In this document: piece after piece, positions 56,412 to 64,000 of the stretch | How the letters are laid out: the number at the start of each line of letters is the position of its first letter | How positions within the stretch are numbered: the stretch's first letter is position 1 | DNA from: Nonomuraea rubra | GTDB lineage: Bacteria > Actinomycetota > Actinomycetes > Streptosporangiales > Streptosporangiaceae | Assembly: GCF_014207985.1 (NCBI RefSeq) | Contig: NZ_JACHMI010000001.1 | Span: 10,213,001-10,277,000, forward strand | Length of the DNA stretch: 64,000 nt | Direction of reading: 5' to 3' | Made by a program: the position numbers and the translations under genes | Notes under the pieces: generated by a model | The model's database searches: none | What the model was told of the DNA's origin: nothing | The model's input: the letters and a program-made list of their open reading frames with translations, nothing else

Positions 56412-57638
56412 ATGGTGACACTCGCCGTCGTCGGGGCGGGTTCGAGGGGGACGTCCTACGGCCGCCACGCCACCGCGACCGGCAGGGCCCGGGTGGTCGC
56501 GGTGGCCGATCCGCTGGACGGCCGGCGCGGCAGGTTCCCGGACGCCGTGCCGTACGCGGACTGGCGGGAGCTGGCCGCGCTGCCCCGGCAGGCGGACGCG
56601 GTGGTCATCGCCACGCAGGATCGCGACCACGCCGAGCCCGCGGTGCGCTTCGCCGAGCTGGGTTACGACGTCCTGCTGGAGAAGCCGATGGCGGTCTCCG
56701 AGGACGACTGCCGTGCCATCGTGGCGGCGGCCGAGCGGTCCGGGGCGGTGTTCGCGGTGTGCCACGTGCTGCGCTACACGCCGTACACGCGGGCCCTGAA
56801 GGCGCTGCTCGACGCGGGGCGGATCGGCGAGATCGTCAGCGTCCAGCACCTGGAGCCGGTCGGGTGGTGGCACCAGGCGCACTCGTACGTGCGGGGGAAC
56901 TGGCGGCGGGCCGACGAGTCCACGTTCATGCTGCTGGCCAAGTCGTGCCACGACCTCGACTGGCTGGTCCACGTCACGGGCAGGCAGGTCAGGCGCGTCT
57001 CCTCCTTCGGCGGCCTGCACCACTTCCGGCCGGAGAACCGCCCGGCGGGCGCCGCGGACCGCTGCCTGGACTGCTCCGTCGAGCCCGGCTGCCCGTACTC
57101 GGCCACGCGCCTCTACCTGCCGCTCGCCGGCGAGCACGCCTGGCCGCTGTCCGTGCTCACGGACGACGTCTCCGAGGCGGGGGTTCTGGAGGCGCTCAGG
57201 ACCGGCCCGTACGGCAGGTGCGTGTACGCGTGCGACAACGACGTGGTCGACCACCAGGTCGTGAACCTGGAGTTCGAGGGCGGCACGACCGCGTCGTTCA
57301 CCATGACGGCGTTCACGCCCGCGCTGCACCGGCAGACCCGGATCTTCGGCACCCGCGGCTCCATCGACGGCGACGGCGACCGCCTGACCGTCCACGACTT
57401 CGTCACCGGCCGCTCCTCCGTCGTCGACACCCGCCCGAGCGGGGACGGCACGGCCAGGGGCGGGCACGGAGGCGGTGACGGAGCACTGGTGGAGGCGTTC
57501 CTGACGGCGGTCGCCACGCGGGACCGCGCGCCGATCCTGTCCTCGCCTGCCGAGAGCCTGCACAGCCACCTCATCGCCTGGGCCGCGGAGCGGTCACGGC
57601 TGACGGGCGAGACCGTCTCCCTGGAAGCAGCGAAGTAG
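56412..57638 (+). CDS. Gfo/Idh/MocA-family oxidoreductase
   Basis: 408 residues from the ATG preceded by GGGGAGG. N-terminal Rossmann domain (TLAVVGAGSRGTSYGRHATA) and the family's catalytic LLEKPMAVSEDDC with Lys. The C-terminal domain has FMLLAKSCHDLDWLVHVTGR, with the His-Asp pair used in sugar-alcohol or inositol dehydrogenases. An insert with four cysteines (CLDCSVEPGC, then YGRCVYACDND) could bind metal. Sugar or glycan-derived substrate, NAD(P)-dependent. No transporter gene nearby. Confidence 0.9.
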   Translation: MVTLAVVGAGSRGTSYGRHATATGRARVVAVADPLDGRRGRFPDAVPYADWRELAALPRQADAVVIATQDRDHAEPAVRFAELGYDVLLEKPMAVSEDDCRAIVAAAERSGAVFAVCHVLRYTPYTRALKALLDAGRIGEIVSVQHLEPVGWWHQAHSYVRGNWRRADESTFMLLAKSCHDLDWLVHVTGRQVRRVSSFGGLHHFRPENRPAGAADRCLDCSVEPGCPYSATRLYLPLAGEHAWPLSVLTDDVSEAGVLEALRTGPYGRCVYACDNDVVDHQVVNLEFEGGTTASFTMTAFTPALHRQTRIFGTRGSIDGDGDRLTVHDFVTGRSSVVDTRPSGDGTARGGHGGGDGALVEAFLTAVATRDRAPILSSPAESLHSHLIAWAAERSRLTGETVSLEAAK

Positions 57639-57680
57639 CGCAAGTAGCCCCATTAGCGGCACGGCACCCGGAATACTGAG

Positions 57681-59699
57681 GTGCGACACCTCATCGACGG
57701 AGGGGAGCCGCGGTTGCGTACGTGGTTCGAACCCGAGGAGACGGAGGAGTACGAGGCGACCAGAAACGTCCTGATCAGGCGCTGTCTCAGCTGGGCCGAC
57801 GAGCACGGCCGCCCCGCCGACGAGCTCCTGCTGGCCGCCGCCATCGAGGCCCGGCACCACAGCCGCGACGGCCGCCTCGCCTACTGGGACGAGCCCCAGA
57901 TCAGGCGCTACCTGCTGGCCTGGGTCCCGAAGTACGTCGTGACCCCCAGGGAGATCCTGGAGATCGCGCCGGAGATCCTCCGCACGTTCCTGCACTTCCT
58001 CGCCGCCGCCGGCCTGCGCGACCCGCGGGGCGCCGCCCCGGCGGCGGCGGACGACGCCATCACGCGTGCCCTGCCCGACTTCCGCGAGGCCCTGGACGAC
58101 CCTCGCCTCCAGGGGCTGGCCAAGTTCTGGGCCCAGACGGCCCTCGACCACGGCAACGACCTCGCGGGGCCGGGCGCGCTGCGGGACTTCAAGCTGGATC
58201 TCGACGCCGGCCGCATCCGCTACGACCGGGAGCTGCTCAACCAGCTCCTGGAAGCCCGCTTCACCCGGACGGAGCCGGACCTGGAGGAGGAGCGCGGCTT
58301 CCTCCAGCCGCCCGTCGAGCTGCCCGCGCCGGCGGACCTGGCGGCGGCCGCCGCCGGCAGCACGACGGTGCAGCGCCTCGGCGCGCTGGCCGGCTGGGCG
58401 GGCGAGGTGGGCCGCCCCCTCACCAGGCAGGGCAACCTCACGCTCGCCGACGCCCGCGAGCTGTCGGTCCTCCTGGGCACCGGCGAGAAGTCACTCCAGG
58501 TCCGCACCTCCGCCGACCTGCCGCAGCTGGCCCTGCTGCTGGCCTGGGCGAAGCGGCTGGGCCTGGTCCGCACCGTCAGGGGCCGCCTCCTCCAGGCGCC
58601 CAGGGCCGCCCCGCTGCTGCGCGACCCGGCGGCGCTGTGGGCGCGCGCCTTCGAGGCCCTTCCCGGCCTCGGCGGGTCGATCGCGTTGGGCGGCCAGGCC
58701 GCCGTGCTCGGCCGCTGCTTCGACGAGGTGCTCCCCGACGTGCTCAACACCCTGTACGGCATGGACGACCTGCCCGTGCCCCGCCTGGCGGAGACGGTCT
58801 GGCTGGCCTGCCAGGAGTACCTGGTCATGGACGGCACGCCAGAGCCGCTCAAGGACCTCTGGCGCCGCCAGAGCGCCCTCGACCTGGAGCGGGCCCTGGA
58901 GGTGCTGGCCGACCTGGGCGCCGTGGAGCTCACCCGCGGCCCCGCGGACGAGCTGTACTCCAGCGACCTCGACCACGACGACCAGGCGTTGCCGCCGGAC
59001 GCGGTGGAACGCCTGCGCCGCCGCCTGGCCGAGCCCGGCCTGCTGCTGGCCCGCCTCACGCCGCTGGCCCTGCGCTCCGTGCGCGAGCACCTGCTGGCCC
59101 AGGGCCGCGACGCCCCGCTGATCGGCGAGCTGGCCACCGCTCCCGCGGCGGAGCTGCTCGGCGTCCTCTCCCAGCACTACCCGCCCCGGGAGGCCGCCGT
59201 CGAGCTGAACGCCTGGCTCTCCCGCCCCGGCCAGGACGTGGAGACGCTGCTGCGGGCGATCCGCGGCTGCCCCTTCCGCACCCGGGCCGCCGCCATGCTC
59301 GCCGTGCTCGCCGAGGCCCTCCCCCAGGGCTGGGCCCTGATCCGGACCCTGCGCCACGACCCCGTCCTCGCCCCCACCGCCCTGACCTTCCTGGTGGACG
59401 CGGGCGAGGTGGACCCGGGCACGCTGGACCAGCGGGAGCACCTGCTGCTGGGCGCGGAGAACTTCCTGACCCTGCTGGAGCTCGGCGGCCCTCAGGTCCT
59501 CGTCGAGCAGCTCAGGTCGATGGCGGGGCACGGCGCGTACGAGCTGGCGGCGGCGATCCTGGACTCGGGCCACCACGACGTGGCCGGCCTGGCGGAGCTG
59601 CGCGAGCTGGTGGCGGAGCCCCTGCGCGACCGCCCCTTGCGCCTCATCCCCGGCACGGGCACGGGCACCCGGCCCGCGCGCAGGAAACGCCGGCTCTAG
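57681..59699 (+). CDS. Large uncharacterised actinobacterial protein
   Basis: 672 residues from a GTG; a start further in cannot be excluded. No signal peptide or membrane helix; almost entirely helical. A central module (LTRQGNLTLADARELSVLLG, then TSADLPQLALLLAWAKRLGL) resembles segments seen in actinobacterial proteins of the plasmid pRiA4b ORF-3-like group, with a possible winged-helix shape, but no catalytic motif. The Arg-rich tail (RPARRKRRL) could contact nucleic acid. It is 42 bp after the oxidoreductase gene and its end overlaps the convergent epimerase gene by 4 bp. Function unknown. Confidence 0.7.
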   Translation: MRHLIDGGEPRLRTWFEPEETEEYEATRNVLIRRCLSWADEHGRPADELLLAAAIEARHHSRDGRLAYWDEPQIRRYLLAWVPKYVVTPREILEIAPEILRTFLHFLAAAGLRDPRGAAPAAADDAITRALPDFREALDDPRLQGLAKFWAQTALDHGNDLAGPGALRDFKLDLDAGRIRYDRELLNQLLEARFTRTEPDLEEERGFLQPPVELPAPADLAAAAAGSTTVQRLGALAGWAGEVGRPLTRQGNLTLADARELSVLLGTGEKSLQVRTSADLPQLALLLAWAKRLGLVRTVRGRLLQAPRAAPLLRDPAALWARAFEALPGLGGSIALGGQAAVLGRCFDEVLPDVLNTLYGMDDLPVPRLAETVWLACQEYLVMDGTPEPLKDLWRRQSALDLERALEVLADLGAVELTRGPADELYSSDLDHDDQALPPDAVERLRRRLAEPGLLLARLTPLALRSVREHLLAQGRDAPLIGELATAPAAELLGVLSQHYPPREAAVELNAWLSRPGQDVETLLRAIRGCPFRTRAAAMLAVLAEALPQGWALIRTLRHDPVLAPTALTFLVDAGEVDPGTLDQREHLLLGAENFLTLLELGGPQVLVEQLRSMAGHGAYELAAAILDSGHHDVAGLAELRELVAEPLRDRPLRLIPGTGTGTRPARRKRRL

Positions 59700-60664
59700 A
59701 GGCCGTTCAGCAGGCCGAGCTCCCGCAGGCTCCCGGCCGATTCCACGATCGTCGTCTCGACGGCACGCGGCCGCCAGCCGAGCTCGCGGGCCCGGTCGTT
59801 GTGGATGACGGGCCGCGGCGGGTCCTCTCCCGGCGCCTCCCGCTCCGGTACGCGCGCGGCGAGCGGGCCGAGCCGCCGGCGCAGCACCTCGGCCACCTCC
59901 AGGAAGCTCCACGCGGGACCGTCGGAGACGGCCAGGAACCGCCTGCCCGCGGCCTCGGGCGCGGCCATGACGCGCAGGTGCAGGTCGGCCACGTCGCGGA
60001 CGTCGACGATGCCGAACCGCTGCCGGGGCACGACGCTCATCACCCCCTCGATCCCCATCTTGACGAACTGCATGGAGCTGCCCAGCGCGGTCGTGAGCGT
60101 CGGCCCGAGGATGAACGTCGGATTGACCACGGCCAGCTCGGTACCGCCGCCGCGCATCAGGTCCCACGCGGCCCGCTCGGCGATCGCCTTGGAGCGCGGG
60201 TAGGGCGCCAGCCCCGGCGTGCCGGGATCGGTCCAGTCGTCCTCGGTGTATTCGGCGCCCGGCTTGGGGGTGTATCCGACGGCGGCGAACGACGAGGTGA
60301 GCACGACGCGCCGGGCGCCCGCGTCACGCGCGGCCCGCAGCACCCGCCGCGTGCCCTCGCGGGCGGGGACGATCAGCTCGTCGGGGTCCTCGGGCTGGGC
60401 GATCGGGATCGGCGAGGCGACGTGGTGCACCTCCTCGCAGCCGTCCACGGCGGCCGGCCAGCCATCGCCGGACATGAGGTCCGCGGCGACGACCTCCAGC
60501 CCGGCGTCGTCGGCGCCGCCCCGGCGGACCGCCTCTCGCAGGCCGGGCTCGCGCTCCTTCGAGCGTACGGTGGCGCGTACCCGCCTGCCCTCCCGCAGCA
60601 GCGCGGCGACCAGGTGCGAGCCCACGTATCCTGACCCGCCGGTGACCAGTACCGGGCTCGTCAC
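59696..60664 (-). CDS. NAD-dependent epimerase/dehydratase (extended SDR)
   Basis: 322 residues from a GTG that overlaps the MerR stop (GTGA). Extended-SDR Rossmann motif VLVTGGSGYVGSHL, catalytic region VLTSSFAAVGY with Ser, and YPRSKAIAE (Y-x-x-x-K). The AVVNPTFILGPTL segment is typical of dihydroflavonol-reductase/ketoreductase-like members. Probably an NADP(H)-dependent reductase of a carbonyl substrate. Second gene of a MerR-controlled operon. Confidence 0.92.
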   Translation of the reverse strand: MTSPVLVTGGSGYVGSHLVAALLREGRRVRATVRSKEREPGLREAVRRGGADDAGLEVVAADLMSGDGWPAAVDGCEEVHHVASPIPIAQPEDPDELIVPAREGTRRVLRAARDAGARRVVLTSSFAAVGYTPKPGAEYTEDDWTDPGTPGLAPYPRSKAIAERAAWDLMRGGGTELAVVNPTFILGPTLTTALGSSMQFVKMGIEGVMSVVPRQRFGIVDVRDVADLHLRVMAAPEAAGRRFLAVSDGPAWSFLEVAEVLRRRLGPLAARVPEREAPGEDPPRPVIHNDRARELGWRPRAVETTIVESAGSLRELGLLNGL

Positions 60665-61095
60665 AGCAGCTCCAATCCCACGACCGCCTCCATGATCCGC
60701 TGCCACGCCGCCTCCTCCGCGGCGGCGTCGCCGCGGTCGCGGGCGTCCCACAGCGCCGCCTTCTCGCGCAGGTAGACCAGCCGCGCCTGCTGCGCGGCGA
60801 TCTCGGCCTCGACGCGCTCGGCGTGCCGCAGCAGCAGGTCGCGCTGCTCGGCCGCCGCCTCCCGCCCGCGGCTGCGATTGGCCTGGTACGTGCGCATGTC
60901 CTCGATGCCCACGCCCACGGCGCGCAGGCAGGCCAGGATCTCGATCTCGCTGACGTCCTCGGTGCGGTACCGCCGGTGACCGCTGCGTTCGTCGCGGGCG
61001 ATGGGGCCGATCAGCCCCACGTCCTCGTAGTAGCGCAGGGTCGGCTCGCTCAGCCCGCTGCGCCGGGAGACGTCCTGAATGGTGAAAGTCGTCAC
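60661..61095 (-). CDS. MerR-family transcriptional regulator
   Basis: 144 residues from a GTG (VTTFTIQDVSRRSGLSEPTL, RYYEDVGLIGP), the natural MerR N terminus; an upstream TTG lies inside the operator. No cysteines in the ligand region, so probably an organic ligand or redox-insensitive type. A coiled-coil helix (about residues 75-120) forms the dimer. It is co-transcribed with the downstream reductase, with a perfect 18-bp palindrome upstream as its likely site. Confidence 0.9.
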   Translation of the reverse strand: MTTFTIQDVSRRSGLSEPTLRYYEDVGLIGPIARDERSGHRRYRTEDVSEIEILACLRAVGVGIEDMRTYQANRSRGREAAAEQRDLLLRHAERVEAEIAAQQARLVYLREKAALWDARDRGDAAAEEAAWQRIMEAVVGLELL

Positions 61096-61112
61096 GCTGG
61101 TCAGGAGAACAT

Positions 61113-61130
61113 ACTTCAAGCGCTTGAAGT
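61113..61130. promoter_or_regulatory. MerR operator
   Basis: ACTTCAAGCGCTTGAAGT, an 18-bp perfect palindrome. On the minus strand a TTGACT partly overlaps its 5' side and TATGTT follows just after, so it lies between likely -35 and -10 elements, as MerR sites do. Its right end touches the stop of the neighbouring hydrolase gene. Confidence 0.6.
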
Positions 61131-62026
61131 CAAACGGCGAGTGCCCGGCGCAGTGCTCCGGCGAGTTCTTCGATCTGCCGCTGCGACACCTCGGCCGACA
61201 CGATCGCCTGCGAGCCGTGGAACGTGCCCGGCCACTGGTGCAGCTCGACGGACACCCCGGCCTGCAGCAGCCGCAGCGCGTACTCGATGCCCTCGTCGCG
61301 CAGCGGGTCGAACTCGGCGGTGGCGACGTAGGCCGGTGGCAGGCCGGACAGGTCCTCGGCCCGCGCCGGGGCGGCGTACGGGGTGGCGGTCCGCGAGCCC
61401 ATGTAGTGCCGCCACGACGTGGCGAACTTGTCGCGGGTCATCCAGGGCGTGGCGGTGAAGTTCCGCTGGGACCAGGTCTGCTGCCGGTCGTCGAGCCCGG
61501 GCTGGTGCAGGAGCTGGAAGCGGATCTGCGGCCCCTGCTCGTCGCGGGCCCGCAGCGCGACCCCGGCCGCGAGCCCCGCGCCGGCGCTGTGGCCGCCGAC
61601 GGCGATGCGGTCCGGGTCCAGGCCCAGCTCGGCCGCGTGCTCGCTCGCCCAGGTCAGAACGGCGTAGGCGTCGTCCAGGGCGGCGGGGAAGGGGTGTTCG
61701 GGCGCCAGGCGGTACGCGACCGAGATCACCACCGCTCCGGAGAGGTTCGCGGCCCTGGTGGCCCACGGGTGCTCGGTGTCCAGGTCGCCCATGACGTACC
61801 CGCCGCCGTGCAGCCAGATGACGGCGCCCTGGGCCTGGCGCGGGCGGTAGATCCGTACCGGCACGCCGGGGTCGCCCGGCACCGTGCGGTCCTCGACGAC
61901 CAGGTCCTCGACGCCGGTCGCCGGCACCGCGCCGGCCAGCGCGGCGAGCTCCGCGCGGGCGGCGACGGGGTCGGTCAGGTCGGCCGGCGGGAACAGCGGG
62001 ATGAACGCTTCGAGTTCGGAGTCCAT
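61130..62026 (-). CDS. Alpha/beta hydrolase, hormone-sensitive-lipase type (esterase)
   Basis: 298 residues from the ATG of MDSELEAFIPLFPPADLTDP; an ATG three codons upstream is possible. HSL motifs: VIWLHGGGYVMG, GGHSAGAG with Ser147, and GTFHGSQ with the catalytic His. Cytoplasmic esterase. It is divergent from the second PucR-like regulator. The same two families are adjacent at 36580-38603, there in convergent order. Confidence 0.9.
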   Translation of the reverse strand: MDSELEAFIPLFPPADLTDPVAARAELAALAGAVPATGVEDLVVEDRTVPGDPGVPVRIYRPRQAQGAVIWLHGGGYVMGDLDTEHPWATRAANLSGAVVISVAYRLAPEHPFPAALDDAYAVLTWASEHAAELGLDPDRIAVGGHSAGAGLAAGVALRARDEQGPQIRFQLLHQPGLDDRQQTWSQRNFTATPWMTRDKFATSWRHYMGSRTATPYAAPARAEDLSGLPPAYVATAEFDPLRDEGIEYALRLLQAGVSVELHQWPGTFHGSQAIVSAEVSQRQIEELAGALRRALAV

Positions 62027-62122
62027 GCCGGCCATCCTGCCGGAGGGCCTCCTCCCGATCACCCGACATCTGTCGGGCCTTCGCCCCGGATCGTGCGCCG
62101 ATCGGCGCATATGCTCGTTGTC

Positions 62123-63157
62123 ATGGAGGCACTGGCCTTACGGCTGTCGCAACTGGATCGGCTGTCCGAAGGCGCGATCCGGGTCGTCATGTTCTACGAC
62201 ACGCTGATGCGCCGTCGGGTGGATCTCCCGGCGCTGGCGCGCGCCTCCGCGGTGCTGGCCGAGTGCGTGGCCGGCATCCGGCTCCACGGTACGGCGCAGG
62301 TGATCCGCATGACGCCCAGCGGCACGCGGGAGTCCGGCCCGGCGCTGCCCGCGTCCACCACGGTGCCGATCACGCTCGACGAGGAGGAGATCGGCACGGT
62401 GTGGCTGGAACGCCCCGGCACCGCGGGCCCCCTCGACGAGCTGCTGCTGGACCGGCTCGCGATCGCCGCCGCGGGCGTCGTCGAGAGGTACGGCCCGGCC
62501 CGCACCACCATGGCCGACCCCGCCCTCGTCGAGCTGGTGATCAGCGCCGACACCGACGAGGCCGCCAGGGCGCGGGCGCTGCGGCTGCTGGGCTTCGCCG
62601 CCGGCCTGCCCGTCCGCGTCGTCGCCGTACGCTCGCCGCTGCCCCTCGACCAGGTCGGCGCCCTGATCTGCCCGGCCCGCCCGGTGAAGGCCGCGCCGCT
62701 CGGCGACACCGGCGTGATCCTGGCCACCACCGTGGACAGGGCCGGCTTCCCCGGAGGCGTGCACGCCGGCATCGGCACCGCCGGGAGTCCGGACCGGTCC
62801 TGGCGGCAGGCCCGCACCGCCCTCCGCTTCACCACCCCGCGCGAGCCCGTCATCCGCTACGGCGACCTGGGCGCGCTGGCGCTGCTGGCCGAGATCCCGC
62901 AGGACGCCGCGCAGGACAACGCCGACGTGGCCGCGATCGCCCGCATGGCGGCCAGCCCTGAGGACCTGGAGACCCTCGACGTCTACTGCGCCACCGGCTC
63001 CCTGCGCCGCGCCGCCGACCTGCTGCACCTGCACCACAGCAGCGTCGCCCGCCGGCTCGAACAGATCGGCAGGACCCTGGGCATCGAGCTGACCGAGCCC
63101 TCCGGGCTGACCAGGACCAGGCTCGCCCTCACCGCGTGGCGGCTGCTGCAGTCGTGA
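62123..63157 (+). CDS. PucR-like helix-turn-helix transcriptional regulator (paralogue 2)
   Basis: 344 residues from the ATG at 62123 (MEALALRLSQLDRLSEGAIR), chosen by comparison with the paralogue at 36580; an ATG four codons upstream exists. Shared blocks with that paralogue are the N terminus, DPALVELVISAD, ARALRLLGF, WRQARTALRFT, YGDLGALALLAEIPQ and the C-terminal HTH TGSLRRAADLLHLHHSSVAR. Divergent from an HSL-type hydrolase, which is its likely target. Confidence 0.85.
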   Translation: MEALALRLSQLDRLSEGAIRVVMFYDTLMRRRVDLPALARASAVLAECVAGIRLHGTAQVIRMTPSGTRESGPALPASTTVPITLDEEEIGTVWLERPGTAGPLDELLLDRLAIAAAGVVERYGPARTTMADPALVELVISADTDEAARARALRLLGFAAGLPVRVVAVRSPLPLDQVGALICPARPVKAAPLGDTGVILATTVDRAGFPGGVHAGIGTAGSPDRSWRQARTALRFTTPREPVIRYGDLGALALLAEIPQDAAQDNADVAAIARMAASPEDLETLDVYCATGSLRRAADLLHLHHSSVARRLEQIGRTLGIELTEPSGLTRTRLALTAWRLLQS

Positions 63158-63161
63158 CGGC

Positions 63162-64000
63162 TCAGGCGGGGCCGAGCTCGATGACGACCTTGCCGAACGG
63201 TGAGCCCTCCCGGAAGTGGCGGTAGGCGGCCTGGACGTCCGTGAAGGCCCGGTCGATCACCGGCCGCAGCCCGTGGGCGGAGACTGCCGCGCACAGGTCC
63301 TCCAGGTCCGTCCGGTGGCCCACGAAGACGCGGCGGAGCGTGGCCAGGCTGGAGGCGTACGCCTCGTGGAAGATCTCCAGGCGGTCGCTGGTGGCGTCGC
63401 GGGTGATGAGCACGACCACCTCGCCGTAGAGCGCGGCGGCCCGTACGGACTGGTCGATGGTGGCCGGGCCGGCGGTGTCCACCACCAGGTCGGCGCCCTG
63501 GCCGCCGGTCAGCTCGCGTACCCGCCGGCTCCAGTCCGGCGTGGCGGTGTAGTCGATCACGTGGTCGGCGCCCAGCTCCTTGAGCCGGTCGGCGTTGCCC
63601 GCGCGGGACGTGGTGACGATCACCTGGCAGCCCAGCAGCCGGGCGAGCTGCACGGCGAACAGCGACACGCTCCCCGTGCCCAGCGTCACCACCGTCCGGC
63701 CGGGCAGCGGCTTCCCGCCGCCGGTCAGCGAGGTCCACGCGGTCAGCGCCGCGCACGGCAGCGTCGCCGCCTCGGCCCAGCTCAGGTGCTCCGGCACGGC
63801 GACCGCCGCCTGCTCGCCGAGCAGCGCGTACTCGGTCAGCATCCCGTCCGAGGTGCACCCGGGCTGGTCCACCAGCTCGGGCCGCAGGCGGCCGTCGTGC
63901 CAGCGCGGCCAGTACGACCCCACCACCCGATCCCCCACCCGGAACCTCGTCACCCCCGGCCCGGCGGCGACCACCTCCCCCGCCCCGTCACTCACCGGGA
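63162..64000 (-). CDS. Zinc-type/quinone-oxidoreductase-like medium-chain dehydrogenase, N terminus beyond the window
   Basis: At least 277 residues; the frame stays open to the right edge (PVSDGAGEVVAAGPGVTRFR), so roughly 50-60 N-terminal residues are missing. MDR features are GDRVVGSYWP, the Rossmann motif VVTLGTGSVSLFAVQLARLL, and GGQGADLVVDTAGPATIDQS. No zinc ligands are visible in the part present, which fits the quinone-oxidoreductase branch. It is convergent with the PucR-like gene 4 bp away. Confidence 0.88.
   Translation of the reverse strand, partial: PVSDGAGEVVAAGPGVTRFRVGDRVVGSYWPRWHDGRLRPELVDQPGCTSDGMLTEYALLGEQAAVAVPEHLSWAEAATLPCAALTAWTSLTGGGKPLPGRTVVTLGTGSVSLFAVQLARLLGCQVIVTTSRAGNADRLKELGADHVIDYTATPDWSRRVRELTGGQGADLVVDTAGPATIDQSVRAAALYGEVVVLITRDATSDRLEIFHEAYASSLATLRRVFVGHRTDLEDLCAAVSAHGLRPVIDRAFTDVQAAYRHFREGSPFGKVVIELGPA

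Overview
The window is very GC-rich DNA with strong third-position GC bias, frequent GTG and TTG starts and many 4-bp ATGA/GTGA gene overlaps. It carries three LLM-class flavin/F420-type oxidoreductases, a PPOX/F420-type protein, an ECF41 sigma factor, a membrane Ser/Thr kinase, an MMPL transporter and a bacterial P450. This points to a filamentous actinomycete. A Streptosporangiaceae-type host such as Nonomuraea is a guess from gene style. I see no rRNA, tRNA, CRISPR array, complete insertion sequence or prophage. About 58 protein genes are called. The first and last are cut by the window edges and one toxin gene is a remnant.

Layout. 1-8.4 kb: sugar-kinase fragment, Ltp2-like thiolase, LysR and MerR regulators, an alpha/alpha-toroid protein, PPOX, ThuA, an ECF41 sigma factor with an atypical SDR, and a TetR regulator. 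8.4-11.5 kb: a two-gene signalling pair, a response regulator fused to a flavin reductase plus a cNMP-binding histidine kinase. 11.6-15.6 kb: M20 peptidase, ROK regulator/MFS pair, CPT-like kinase. 15.7-36.5 kb: mostly acyl-CoA-type catabolism (LLM enzyme, CoA ligases, P450, cyclase, esterase, SDRs, DUF35 protein, NDP-forming CoA ligase, two acyl-CoA dehydrogenases), interrupted by a Ser/Thr kinase and a CHAP-domain protein. 36.6-47 kb: PucR-like regulator and hydrolase, DJ-1/LysR pair, dienelactone hydrolase, a liv-type ABC transporter with three subunits fused, and a zinc alcohol dehydrogenase. 47-56.4 kb: remnant toxin-antitoxin pair, secreted proteins, MarR/membrane pair, cupin with an ArsR-rhodanese, and MMPL/TetR. 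56.4-64 kb: Gfo/Idh/MocA enzyme, a large unknown protein, MerR-epimerase operon, a second hydrolase/PucR-like pair, and the start of a quinone-oxidoreductase-like gene.

Main regulatory signal. A 16-bp inverted repeat of form CCWAGCGNNYGCTTGG lies in front of the thiolase, the LLM-CoA ligase pair, the cysteine-hydrolase-like/SDR pair, the DUF35-VOC-ligase-ligase-SDR operon, the ACAD-ACAD-LLM operon, the liv transporter and the alcohol dehydrogenase. A weak version lies before the cyclase/esterase pair. I infer one dispersed regulon for uptake, CoA activation and beta-oxidation-like or retro-aldol degradation of an unknown carboxylic acid, possibly steroid- or terpenoid-like. Its regulator is not identified here.

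Second theme: short tandem duplications. In-frame arrays of 18-, 21- and 33-bp units sit inside an SDR, a kinase, an esterase and a CoA ligase. Three other genes have their 3' end, including the stop codon, duplicated or repeated in tandem. Other palindromic operators can be paired with local TetR, ROK, MarR, ArsR and MerR genes.
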